Shown here piece by piece: positions 24,547 to 32,427 of a stretch of 64,000 nt of DNA. Where the stretch lies: contig NZ_CP106951.1 in assembly GCF_030419005.1 (NCBI RefSeq), positions 3,720,001 through 3,784,000 on the forward strand, given 5' to 3'. Each line of letters opens with the position of its first letter. The first letter of the stretch is position 1. The notes beneath the pieces are model-generated. The model saw only the letters and a list, made by a program, of their open reading frames with translations. It had not been told where the DNA came from and made no database searches. Position numbers and translations under genes: made by a program. The DNA is from Eleftheria terrae (GTDB taxonomy: Bacteria; Pseudomonadota; Gammaproteobacteria; Burkholderiales; Burkholderiaceae_C).

Positions 24547-24894
24547 ATGAAATACCAAGGGAGTTGTCATTGCGGGCGCATCGCCTTCGAGGTCGAAGGC
24601 GAGCTGGGTGACGTGATGGAATGCAATTGCTCGCACTGCCAGCGCAAGGGCTTCCTGCTGTGGTTCGTCGGGCGTGACCAGTTCCGCCTCACGACGCCGG
24701 AAGACCAGATCGCCACCTACCTCTTCAACAAGCACGTGATCCGCCACCGCTTCTGCGCGAACTGCGGCACCCAGCCCTTCGGCGAAGGGGTGGACCCGCA
24801 GGGCCGCGAGGTGCGGGCGGTCAACGTGCGCTGCCTCGATCCGGTCGACCTGGCGGCACTGCGCCGCATCCCGTTCGACGGCCGCAGCCTCTGA
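24547..24894 (+). CDS. GFA/CENP-V-fold zinc protein
   Basis: A 115-residue protein of the Gfa-like family. Zinc-binding cysteines are in CHCGRIAFEVEG, ECNCSHCQRKG and FCANCGTQPFG, the complete pattern of the fold. These proteins are annotated as glutathione-dependent formaldehyde-activating-like, but that activity is doubtful for most members. ATG 24547 follows GGAG. It converges closely with the GlxA-type regulator. Confidence 0.85.
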   Translation: MKYQGSCHCGRIAFEVEGELGDVMECNCSHCQRKGFLLWFVGRDQFRLTTPEDQIATYLFNKHVIRHRFCANCGTQPFGEGVDPQGREVRAVNVRCLDPVDLAALRRIPFDGRSL

Positions 24895-24901
24895 GGCGGC
24901 T

Positions 24902-25906
24902 TCAGCGCGTCGGCCGCAGCCGCCCGGGCGCGCTCTGCAGCACCTTGCTGGTCAGCCGGTGCAGCCCGGAAGGATCGGTGTAGCCGACCCGCGCCGCCAC
25001 TTCGGCGAGCGCCAGCGGGGTGGTCTCGATCAGGTGCCGGGCGCGCCGCAGCCGCACCGCCTGCACCAGCGCCAGCGGCGTCTGGCCGGTGGCGCGTTGC
25101 ACCCGCCTGGCCAGCGTGCGCTCCGACACGTGCAGCTGGCGGGCCAGCTCTGCCAGCGTGGGCAGCTGTGGCAGGCTCGCGTCGACAATCGCTTCGATGC
25201 GGCCGACGATCTCGTCCTGCGAGGCCAGCTGGCTCCAGATCGCATAGGTCGCCTGCGAGGGGCGGCTGTCGAGCAGCAGGTAGCGCATCACGTTGTCGGT
25301 CACCGCATGCCCGATGCAGCGTCTCAGCAACAGCAACATCAGGTCCATTTGGGCCATCGCGGCGCCGGCGGTGAGGATGCGGCTGTCCTCCACCACCATG
25401 CGCGAGATGTCCAGCCGGCAATCGGGATAGCGTGACTGCAGCAGGCCGGCGAGCGCCCAGTGGGTGGTAGCGGCCCGCCCCGCCAGCAGGCCCGCCTCGC
25501 CCAGCATCAGCACCGAGGTGCAGGACGCCGCCACCGTGCCGCCGCGTTCATGGTGGGCCCGCATCAGCATGGCCAGGCAGGCCGCGTCCGGCGCAGCCAG
25601 CCGCTCCGCCAGGAAGGCAGCGGTGCGCTGCCCCATGCCACCGGTGAGCTGGCCGGCCGGCACCGGCTGCAGCCCCGGCACCACCAGGACGGAGCGGCCG
25701 AAGCGCATGCGCGGCGACAGTGGCTCTGCGGCCAGCGACAGTCCCTGGCCCAGGTCGATGTTCGGGTGGCTGCCCACCACCCGCCACGTGAGCGGCCGCT
25801 GTCCATGGCGGTCGGCGCCACGGTTGGCGGCAACGAGCGTGTCCAGCGTGATGGCGAGGGCGGCCGGCAACACGCCGTCCAACACGGCGATGGTCAGGTC
25901 TGGCAT
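24902..25906 (-). CDS. GlxA-family AraC-type regulator (DJ-1/PfpI-like plus HTH)
   Basis: A 334-residue regulator. The N-terminal 190 residues form a DJ-1/PfpI-like domain (MPDLTIAVLDGVLPAALAIT, VAASCTSVLMLGEAGLLAGR, where the nucleophile elbow SCTSV has Cys). The C-terminal AraC HTH pair follows (ERTLARRVQRATGQTPLALV, VAARVGYTDPSGLHRL). Start 25906 is chosen as the natural start of the domain. It is divergent from a cupin gene across about 105 bases with an inverted repeat, suggesting that it controls that gene and itself. Confidence 0.85.
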   Translation of the reverse strand: MPDLTIAVLDGVLPAALAITLDTLVAANRGADRHGQRPLTWRVVGSHPNIDLGQGLSLAAEPLSPRMRFGRSVLVVPGLQPVPAGQLTGGMGQRTAAFLAERLAAPDAACLAMLMRAHHERGGTVAASCTSVLMLGEAGLLAGRAATTHWALAGLLQSRYPDCRLDISRMVVEDSRILTAGAAMAQMDLMLLLLRRCIGHAVTDNVMRYLLLDSRPSQATYAIWSQLASQDEIVGRIEAIVDASLPQLPTLAELARQLHVSERTLARRVQRATGQTPLALVQAVRLRRARHLIETTPLALAEVAARVGYTDPSGLHRLTSKVLQSAPGRLRPTR

Positions 25907-25924
25907 GGCAGGTTCAGCAATGAA

Positions 25925-25942
25925 ATTGTCGATTGGGACAAT
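25925..25942. promoter_or_regulatory. Inverted repeat between the GlxA-type regulator and the cupin gene
   Basis: ATTGTC, a six-base spacer and GACAAT form an inverted repeat in the short divergent spacer, about 20 bases upstream of the regulator start. It is a plausible autoregulatory operator or part of a promoter. The role is inferred from position only. Confidence 0.4.
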
Positions 25943-26011
25943 AGCCGAAACAGGGCCGCGCTGCTGCAATCACGCCAAACCATCACTCACCACCCCGGCA
26001 GGAGGCCGTCT

Positions 26012-26491
26012 ATGTCGTTCGTCCAACATGCAGTGCGGTTCAGCGTCGCCAATCCCGGCAGCTTCGAGGCGCTGATGGAGCATCGGTTCTTCCACCCGGC
26101 TCTGGACCGGGCCGCGTCGGGCAAGCTCTTCCTGCGGGAAGCCATGCGCCTGACGGGTGCCGAGATTTCGATGAACCGGATGCCGCCCGGCCGAGCGGTT
26201 CCCTTCATGCACCGGCACCGCGTCAACGAGGAGATCTACATCTTTATCGCCGGCGAGGGGGAGTTCCAGGTGGACGACGAACACTTCCGGGTGCGCGCCG
26301 GCACGGTGGTGAGGGTGGACCCGGTGGCGGCCCGCAGCTGGCGCGCCACCGGGGCGGCGCCGCTCGACTACATCGTCATCCAGGTGCCGGCCGGTGGCTA
26401 TGTGGGCGCGGGCGCCATCGACGACGGGGTGTTGCTGGACAAGAAGCCGGCCTGGAGCCCCAATGCGCCGGTCGATGCGCCGACCGCATAG
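26012..26491 (+). CDS. Cupin-domain protein
   Basis: A 159-residue single-domain cupin. The conserved metal motif is HRHRVNEEIYIFIAGEGEFQ (His/His/Glu) followed by the second motif DEHFRVRAGTVVRVDP, so a metal site is likely. The start at 26012 has GGAGG. It is divergent from the GlxA-type regulator and probably controlled by it. The substrate is unknown. Confidence 0.78.
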   Translation: MSFVQHAVRFSVANPGSFEALMEHRFFHPALDRAASGKLFLREAMRLTGAEISMNRMPPGRAVPFMHRHRVNEEIYIFIAGEGEFQVDDEHFRVRAGTVVRVDPVAARSWRATGAAPLDYIVIQVPAGGYVGAGAIDDGVLLDKKPAWSPNAPVDAPTA

Positions 26492-26602
26492 CCCCCGGAG
26501 CGATGAGGGCCGGGTCCGGTCCCCACCGGCGGCGAGTCGCAGAATTTGCGACGTGGCCCGCCGGTCGGGCTGGACCGCATGCCATCGAGATCGGAGGTCA
26601 GG

Positions 26603-26848
26603 ATGGACAAGAAGCTGCATTTGCTGGAGAGCTTCACCGCCATGGGCAGCGACGGGGGCAGCTACAAGGTGCTGGGCTACGAGCACCTGGTGCGCGACCC
26701 GAGCCTGAACGAAGCACTTGATCGCTGGGAGCCCAGCGGGCTGTCGGAATACAAGCTGGCCACCGGCGAGCATGTCGACCTGCTGCCGGACGGCGCCCTG
26801 CTGGTGCCAAGCACCGGCCTGCGGCTGCAGCGCCAGGCACCGGCCTGA
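26603..26848 (+). CDS. Hypothetical small protein
   Basis: An 81-residue protein, MDKKLHLLESFTAMGSDG through LLVPSTGLRLQRQAPA. It contains tyrosine- and glycine-rich turns and the segment SEYKLATGEHVDLLPDGALL, which looks like a small beta-rich domain. A clean GGAGGT ribosome site precedes ATG 26603. No family is recognised. It stands between the cupin gene and the DNA glycosylase gene. Confidence 0.6.
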   Translation: MDKKLHLLESFTAMGSDGGSYKVLGYEHLVRDPSLNEALDRWEPSGLSEYKLATGEHVDLLPDGALLVPSTGLRLQRQAPA

Positions 26849-26887
26849 CGGCGGCCCGGCGGCCTCCCGGCAGGGGCCGGCCGGGCC

Positions 26888-27454
26888 TCAGCGGAACGGC
26901 CGGCTCACGAAGCGCGAGCCGCGCTCGCCAAACCGCCACGGCACGTCGATCGCCTTCGAAATGCCGATGCGTGGCCCGGCCACCACGTCGCTCGGTTGCT
27001 CCGGCGCCACCACCTCGAAGGGCGCCCGGTCGAGCGGCAGGCCATCGAAGCTGCCATCCACGCCGAGCGCCTGGCACAGCCGGCCCGGGCCGGCGCACAG
27101 CAGGCGCACGTCCTGCATGCCGCGCCGTTGCCGCATCCGGTCCAGGCCGGCCGTCGGCTCCAGCGCGCGGATGAGGACACCGGCACCGTGGCCCGCCTCC
27201 CGGCACACGAAGTTGAGGCACCAGTGGATGCCGTAGGAGCGGTACACATACGCATGGCCCGAGGGGCCGAACATCGAGGCATTGCGCGGCGTGAGGCCGG
27301 CGAAGGTGTGCGACGCCGGGTCTTCACGGTCGTAGGCCTCGGTCTCGACGATGCGCCCGCCGACACCGTCCACCAGCACGGTGGCGCCAATGAGGGCGCG
27401 GGCTACCTCGGGTGCGGGGGCATCGAAATCGATGGATGGCGACAACTGCAGCAT
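26888..27454 (-). CDS. 3-methyladenine DNA glycosylase (AAG/Mpg family)
   Basis: A 188-residue monofunctional glycosylase that excises alkylated purines. The catalytic segment is RIVETEAYDREDPASHTF (Glu as general base). It is followed by NASMFGPSGHAYVYRSYGIH, LNFVC and VLIRALEP, all typical of the human AAG family and of bacterial homologues. LLCAGPGRLCQALGV is the conserved core helix region. It is complete and stands alone. Confidence 0.92.
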   Translation of the reverse strand: MLQLSPSIDFDAPAPEVARALIGATVLVDGVGGRIVETEAYDREDPASHTFAGLTPRNASMFGPSGHAYVYRSYGIHWCLNFVCREAGHGAGVLIRALEPTAGLDRMRQRRGMQDVRLLCAGPGRLCQALGVDGSFDGLPLDRAPFEVVAPEQPSDVVAGPRIGISKAIDVPWRFGERGSRFVSRPFR

Positions 27455-27592
27455 GCCGCGAGCTTAAAGGCGGTGGCGTGATGCTTCCGTAGGGCCCTTG
27501 GCCACCGCCGTGGCGGCCGCGGCTGACAGCCGTGGACCGGCGTTGGCCGGCGTTGCGCGGGGCGTGGCAGCAAGTTGCGGTACAACCCCGGC

Positions 27593-27910
27593 ATGTCCGA
27601 CGAATACCAGATCGATATCCCGCCCTCGTTCTTCGAGGTCTACACCGACGCCCGCCGCCGCCTGACGGAGCCGCTCGCGGTGGTGCGCGCTCGCTACGAG
27701 ATCTGCGAGGACCTGGCCCACCACCTGGTGGAGCACGGCAAGACCATGCTGTTCAGCGTGGGCATCAACGAGGACGAGGTGCTGCGGCGCATCCACCTGG
27801 GCCTGTGCGTGCCGGAGTCGGGGGTGGCACCCGCCGAAGCGGTGTGGGTCGTGCGCCGCCTGGCCGAGCTGCTCGGCTGGGACAGCCCGGCCTTCGACAC
27901 GCCGGCCTGA
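27593..27910 (+). CDS. Conserved hypothetical protein (Burkholderiales type)
   Basis: A 105-residue acidic protein starting SDEYQIDIPPSFFEVYTD, with RYEICEDLAHHLVE and GINEDEVLRRIHLGL in a predicted helical arrangement and a C-terminal WVVRRLAELLGWDSP. I recall similar proteins from Burkholderiales with uninformative names and no proven function. ATG 27593 is the only start near the conserved region. Nothing in the context suggests a role. Confidence 0.65.
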   Translation: MSDEYQIDIPPSFFEVYTDARRRLTEPLAVVRARYEICEDLAHHLVEHGKTMLFSVGINEDEVLRRIHLGLCVPESGVAPAEAVWVVRRLAELLGWDSPAFDTPA

Positions 27911-28119
27911 GTGGCGCTGCCGCCGCGTCGCCGGTGGAGCGGGCGCGCGCCGGCTCGGCGGGCCGGTACCGTGGTCGCCCTGCAGCCCGTGCCCTCACGG
28001 GGGCTCGCGCCAGGGGAGGCGTGAGCCGGCGCATGGGAATACGGTTTGCCGGTCCGGCTGGATCCGGGCTGGCGGCGTGCTGGGTGGGCCGCGCTGGCTG
28101 CAGTGCATGGAGTACCGAG

Positions 28120-28464
28120 ATGGCACACGAACTGATCCGCACCTATGACCGATTCGACGACGCCGAGGCCGCGCGCCAGGCCTTGCTGGGCTCCGGCTTC
28201 AGGCCGGACGCCGTGCACCTGTCGGTGAGCGGGGACGAGGCCGGCCCCGTCGAAGGCAACTTCGTGGTGGGCAATGGCGAGCCAAGCGCAGGCGGGGCCG
28301 ACGCCTACGACAGCAACTATGCCGATCCGGTGCACCGCGGCATCTACCGCCTGATCGTCGACGCCGAAAGCGAAGCACAGGACGCGCGTGCCCGCGCTGT
28401 CCTCGACGGCCGCGGCGCCACCGATCCACAGGCCCGCGCCGACGCTGCACCACGCCCGAGCTGA
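28120..28464 (+). CDS. Hypothetical protein, general-stress-protein-like N-terminus
   Basis: A 114-residue protein. The first half has a RYDRFDDAEAARQALLGSGF-like pattern (here TYDRFDDAEAARQALL, then FRPDAVHLSVSGDE), reminiscent of YflT/heat-induced stress domains that recur as ferredoxin-like alpha/beta modules. Residues 82-92 have YRLIVDAESEA, the matching second strand. The C-terminal 20 residues are low-complexity. A GGAG-like site precedes ATG 28120. The family assignment is tentative. Confidence 0.55.
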   Translation: MAHELIRTYDRFDDAEAARQALLGSGFRPDAVHLSVSGDEAGPVEGNFVVGNGEPSAGGADAYDSNYADPVHRGIYRLIVDAESEAQDARARAVLDGRGATDPQARADAAPRPS

Positions 28465-28886
28465 GGCGGCGGGCCGCCGGCGGGCGGGGGCAACCGCCGC
28501 GGCATGCCGGCATGCGCTGCGGCGCATCGTGGCCCATGCCGTGCCACCCGGCGGTTGCCGGCAGGTTCCTGGCCATGTCCGCATGCGGACGGTTGGCGCC
28601 TTGTCCGCGCGATGCGGGTGATGCGGCCCCGCTTGGCGTTCCGCGCTGCCGGCTCGACACCCCCGCGACGCAGGCCGGCAATCTGCGGCGTCGGGGGGCG
28701 ACACGCCGGGCACGCCGCGGCTCGAGAGCCTCTGCTGCAAGTCATGCCATCCGGCCCGGTGGTTGGTGGGCTCTTTGATAATGCCCAGCGTCACTCGCAC
28801 CTTGCCGAGCCGATCGGGTGTGGAGCCGGACCGGCCCGCCAATGCGCCAGCGCCGCCTGATCATCAAACACTGTCCGGGGCATGCC
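28465..28886. other. Intergenic region upstream of the HTH gene
   Basis: About 420 bases with no convincing gene. The frames here are fragmented on all strands. A GATAAT element at 28777-28782 could be a -10, but no -35 stands at proper distance. Reading through to the HTH gene from an in-frame ATG at 28818 is possible but the added residues are not typical of the family. Confidence 0.4.
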
Positions 28887-29141
28887 GTGATCCGCTTCAA
28901 ACTGGGCGAACAGATCGAGAAGAAGCAGTTCCAGGAAGGCCGCCACATCACCGTGCAGGAGGTGGCGGCCGGCTCCGGCGTCAACCGCATGACGCTGTCC
29001 AAGATCCTCAACCAGCGCGGCTACAGCACCGGCACCGAGATCGTCGACAAGCTCTGCCGCTATTTCGGCTGCCCGGTCGGCGACCTGCTCGAGTACGTGC
29101 CGGACGAGGCGGAGTCGCCCCGCGCGCCGCCACCGGCCTGA
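28887..29141 (+). CDS. Helix-turn-helix XRE-type regulator
   Basis: An 84-residue Cro/CI-type DNA-binding protein. RHITVQEVAAGSGVNRMTLS is the HTH (residues 19-38), followed by LNQRGYSTGTEIVDKLCRYF and VGDLLEYVPDE. This is a family of stand-alone HTH proteins common in proteobacteria. GTG at 28887 gives the usual IRFKLGEQI-type N-terminus; an ATG at 28818 would add 23 atypical residues. The target is unknown. Confidence 0.8.
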   Translation: MIRFKLGEQIEKKQFQEGRHITVQEVAAGSGVNRMTLSKILNQRGYSTGTEIVDKLCRYFGCPVGDLLEYVPDEAESPRAPPPA

Positions 29142-29189
29142 GCCCGTTGCCGGCCGGCACGGCCACCGGGCGGGGCCGCCCCTCCTCCT

Positions 29190-30746
29190 TCAGCGCTGCG
29201 CCCCGCCCGGCGGCCGGGCGGCGACCAGCGCGGCGAGCTGGCGCGCCTTGGCGCGCGCCGCCTCGCGGTCGCTCAGCTGCAGCTTGCCGTAGAGGTGGTT
29301 GACATGGCTCTTCACGGTGGCCAGTGACACCTGCAGGCGGGTGGCGATCTGCTCGTTGGTCCAGCCGTCGCCGATGGCCTGCAGCACCCGCCACTCCTGC
29401 GGCGTCAGGCCGGCCGGCGGTGGACGGTTGGCTGGCGGCGCGGGCTGTGGTGGCACCGGGGTGGCCAAGCGCTGAGCCAGTGCCAGCGCGCGCTCGCGGG
29501 CCTCCGGGTGTCGTGCGCTGTCGGTGGAGCGCAGGAAGGCCTGCAGGCAGGGCAGCACCCGGGGCGCCAGCCACAGCGCCTCCAGCCGGTCCGGCTCGCC
29601 GTCTGTCTCGAGCCAGGACCGCAGGCTGCTCGCCACTCCGGCCAGCGCCTGCAGCAGCTGCACGCGGCGCACCAGCCGGCGCAGGCCACGGCCTTGCAGT
29701 TCGGCGAGCAGGGCCGGCGCCTGCCGCAGCACGGCATCGCCACCGAGCCAGCAGTCAGCCACCAGGGCCTGCAGGGCGGCATGGCAATCGGCCAGGTCGG
29801 CGCCCGGTGCCGGCAACTGGAAGGCGCCGGCTTCGCGGGCCAGCGCGCTGCGGTCGTCCTGCAGGCCCAGGCACCACACCCGCAGCAGGCCCAGGTCGGA
29901 GCGCCAGCGGCGGCAGTGGAAGTCGAAGCGCAGCCGGTTTTCCAGGGCCCGCCAGCCGGCCTGGCCGGCATCGAGCCGTCCCTCGGCCAAGTCGAGCTGG
30001 GCGCGCAGCAGAAGGTCCGGGAAGGCCCAGTAGCCCTCTGGCAGCGCCTGCGCCTCGGCCAGGCGGCGAGCCTCCTCCAGTTGCAGCCGGCCGAGGGTTC
30101 GCCGCAGCTGCAGCCGCTGCAGCGCCTGGCCCACCGGCCACGCGGCGAGGGCCGGTGCCGGATCCTGTAGCGCCAGCGCGGTGGCGCTGTCGGCCAGGGC
30201 GTCGTCGCCAGCGTCGCCGGCGGTGCGGGCCAGCGCATGCAGGCCCAGCCATTCGAGCAGTCGCAGCCGGTCGCGCCGGGCGGCCCGCACCGCCTGCTGC
30301 AGCACCGGCAAGGCCTCGTCGGGGCGGCCGAGCTCGGCCAGGCAGAGGCCGCGGGTGAAGCCGGCCGCCACGGCCAGCGGGTGCAGGTCGCCCGGCCAGG
30401 CCTGCAGCACCTGGGAGGCATGGGTAAGGGCGGCTTCGAAATGGTCGAACATCTGCTCCGCGCGCGCCTGCAGCCAGTGCTGCAAGGGCGCGGCCGCACC
30501 CGCCGCCTCGGGCAGGCGCCGCATGGCCTCGTGGGGCAGCTGTTCCAGCTCGATCAAGCGGCCCAGCCGCAGGCAGGTCCACTCGGGGCCGGCGGCGCCG
30601 TCCAGCCGCTGATCGAGCGCGGCCGGGTCGGGCGCATACAGCAGCCGAAAGCCGTCGGCCAGCGGCGCGCAGGCCGCAACCGGCCCGTCGTGCGTCGGGC
30701 CGGCGGGGCCACCTGGGGGGTGGAGGACGGTGGAAACAAGGCTCAT
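29190..30746 (-). CDS. LuxR-type regulator with TPR-like region (MalT-like, no NTPase domain)
   Basis: A 518-residue protein. The C-terminus carries a LuxR/GerE HTH (LTPQEWRVLQAIGDGWTNEQ, LQVSLATVKSHVNHLYGKLQ, about residues 440-500). The preceding 400 residues are helical Leu/Ala-rich repeats resembling the TPR-like arm of MalT/LAL regulators (FDHFEAALTHASQVL, GRPDEALPVLQQAV). The STAND ATPase domain expected at the N-terminus of full MalT-type proteins is absent. Start 30746 (MSLVSTVLHPP) was picked over an upstream start because of the shared 5' region with the divergent gene at 30853. Confidence 0.72.
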   Translation of the reverse strand: MSLVSTVLHPPGGPAGPTHDGPVAACAPLADGFRLLYAPDPAALDQRLDGAAGPEWTCLRLGRLIELEQLPHEAMRRLPEAAGAAAPLQHWLQARAEQMFDHFEAALTHASQVLQAWPGDLHPLAVAAGFTRGLCLAELGRPDEALPVLQQAVRAARRDRLRLLEWLGLHALARTAGDAGDDALADSATALALQDPAPALAAWPVGQALQRLQLRRTLGRLQLEEARRLAEAQALPEGYWAFPDLLLRAQLDLAEGRLDAGQAGWRALENRLRFDFHCRRWRSDLGLLRVWCLGLQDDRSALAREAGAFQLPAPGADLADCHAALQALVADCWLGGDAVLRQAPALLAELQGRGLRRLVRRVQLLQALAGVASSLRSWLETDGEPDRLEALWLAPRVLPCLQAFLRSTDSARHPEARERALALAQRLATPVPPQPAPPANRPPPAGLTPQEWRVLQAIGDGWTNEQIATRLQVSLATVKSHVNHLYGKLQLSDREAARAKARQLAALVAARPPGGAQR

Positions 30747-30852
30747 GGCAGGTAGGAAGGGCTCCACCCGCACGCCTCCACCGCCAAGGTGGATGCGCGC
30801 TGGCGAGGCGGCCGACACAATGCCGCGACTCTACCGCTTGCCCGACCTCACC

Positions 30853-31953
30853 ATGTCCTCCCTCGATCTGCAACGACAACTGGCCCATCTTCGTTTCCTG
30901 GCCGAAGGCCGCGACTTGGTCTTCGGCGATCCGGCCGACTGCCCCCTGCCGCCGCAACGGCTGGCCGGGCTCGCCCCCGGCGCGCCGGAGGCCGCCGCGG
31001 TGGTGGAGTCCGGCCTGACGGCGCGCGTCTTCCGGGTCGAGGGGCCTGCGGGCGCCTATGCCGTGAAGCAGGCCCGGCCGGCCTGCCTGGTGCAGAACCG
31101 GGACGGCGAGACCTCCTTCGTCAATGAACTGCAGCGCCACCTGGAGCTGCGCCGGCTGCGGGAAGCCGGCACGACGCTCGGCGGCATCTCGCAGCCGCTG
31201 TACGGCTCGCTGCGGCAAGGGCTGTTGGTCTCGCGCTGGATCGACGGGGCCCCGCCCGCTGACTGGACCGAGCGGCAGCTGCAGCAGGCCTTCGAGACCG
31301 GCCGGCAGCTGCTGCTGCACGGGTTCTTCGAATGGGACTGGAGCCCCGGCAATCTGCTCGACGATGGTCGCCAGCTGTGGTTGTTTGATTTCGGCTACAT
31401 GTACCGCTTCGATCCCCTGCACCAGTTCAACTCGGCCGGCCGCGGCGACGACCGGCCGATGTTCCACCTGGCCGAGCGCATCGAGACGCGCAACCTGTTC
31501 GGCTGGCTGCTGGGCGTCGAGCGCGAGCAGGGCCAGGACGCGGCGCTGGCGCGCTTCGCCCGCGTGAAGGAGATCGCCATCGACACCTACTGCCGCCTGC
31601 GCACCGGGCTGGCGGCCCGCGGCGCCAGCAGCGTGGTGCTGGACTGGCTGGGTGGCATCGTGGCGCACTGGCAGGCGGGCCTGAAGGGCAGCCTGGACGG
31701 GCTCTATCTGCAAGAAGGCTGGCGCTCGCACCTGCTGGACCTGGAGGACGACCTCAGCGGCCGCACCTGCACGCCGCGCACGCTGGAGCGCTGTGACTGG
31801 CTGCTGCGCACGGTGCGCGAGCACCACGCCACCTTGCAGCGGGTGCAGGCGCTGTTCGGCGAGGATGCTGGCGCGACCCGGGCGCAGCTGCTGGAGCGTG
31901 GACTGCACCGCCGGGCGCTGGCCGAGCGCTACCAGGTCGAGGCGACCGCCTGA
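30853..31953 (+). CDS. Kinase-fold phosphotransferase-like protein
   Basis: A 366-residue protein with hallmarks of the protein-kinase-like fold. A lysine-containing strand (GAYAVKQARPA) and an adjacent Glu helix are followed by the catalytic loop FEWDWSPGNLLDDG and metal loop LWLFDFGYMYRFDP. In kinases these correspond to HxDxxxxN and DFG; here the loop His position is Trp and Asp/Asn are kept. It resembles the APH/LPS-kinase group. The substrate is unknown. It is divergent from the LuxR-type gene across 106 bases, which suggests common control. Confidence 0.65.
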   Translation: MSSLDLQRQLAHLRFLAEGRDLVFGDPADCPLPPQRLAGLAPGAPEAAAVVESGLTARVFRVEGPAGAYAVKQARPACLVQNRDGETSFVNELQRHLELRRLREAGTTLGGISQPLYGSLRQGLLVSRWIDGAPPADWTERQLQQAFETGRQLLLHGFFEWDWSPGNLLDDGRQLWLFDFGYMYRFDPLHQFNSAGRGDDRPMFHLAERIETRNLFGWLLGVEREQGQDAALARFARVKEIAIDTYCRLRTGLAARGASSVVLDWLGGIVAHWQAGLKGSLDGLYLQEGWRSHLLDLEDDLSGRTCTPRTLERCDWLLRTVREHHATLQRVQALFGEDAGATRAQLLERGLHRRALAERYQVEATA

Positions 31954-32427
31954 GCCCTGGCGAACGGGGGCCGTGTGTCGGCGCTGACACGCAGCGGCAA
32001 CATGCTGGGCCAGCGGCGGGCGTGCAATGCGGGGCCGGCGGCGACGAGCCGCCTTCTTCCCTTCTTCATCTGCAGGAAGGACCCGCATTGCACGCTGACG
32101 ATCGTCCCTGCGGCCAGGGACTGGCCCACGACCTTGAAAACGGCTGTGGTCCAGCACCGCCCGGTGCCACGGCGCGCTGCGCCGGCTGGCGGCCTTCGCG
32201 GCTTCTCGCACTGCAAACAGTGGCGGCACCGGCCTCGGCTTGCGCATCGCGCGCGACCTGAGCTGGCGCTGCGGCGGCAGCCTGCGTCTGCGCAACCGCA
32301 ACCGCAACCGCAGCGGCGGCGGCGGCCGCTTGCAGTCCGAGCTGCTCTTGCCTGCCGCCCCTGTCACCTTCACCGTTTGACGGGGGGATTGCAGCCTTCA
32401 TAAAGTGCACCACTTGTAGAAGGGTGC
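31954..32427. other. Gene-poor spacer holding a histidine-kinase remnant
   Basis: A 474-base gap between the kinase-fold gene and the AAA-like gene. The first 180 bases have only broken frames. The right half holds a reading frame with a histidine-kinase C-terminal signature, listed separately. The CGCAAC hexamer repeated three times at 32289-32308 lies inside that remnant. Confidence 0.5.
32138..32380 (+). pseudogene. Remnant of a sensor histidine kinase (C-terminal ATPase end)
   Basis: Between two stop codons in one frame, about 80 codons encode RLAAFAASRTANSGGTGLGL, then RIARDLSWRCGGSLRLRN, then GGGGRLQSELLLPAAP and a stop at 32378-32380. GGTGLGL plus IARDL, GG-L-L and LLLPA are the G2 box and final strands of HATPase_c domains. 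The preceding N, G1 and H boxes are missing and a stop interrupts the frame at 32135. No start or ribosome site is present. The identification rests on this short stretch; a chance match is possible but unlikely. Confidence 0.6.

Noticed and set aside
28771..28786. Promoter for the HTH gene based on a GATAAT element
   Set aside because: No -35 element stands at 16-18 bases, so I did not list it as a promoter.
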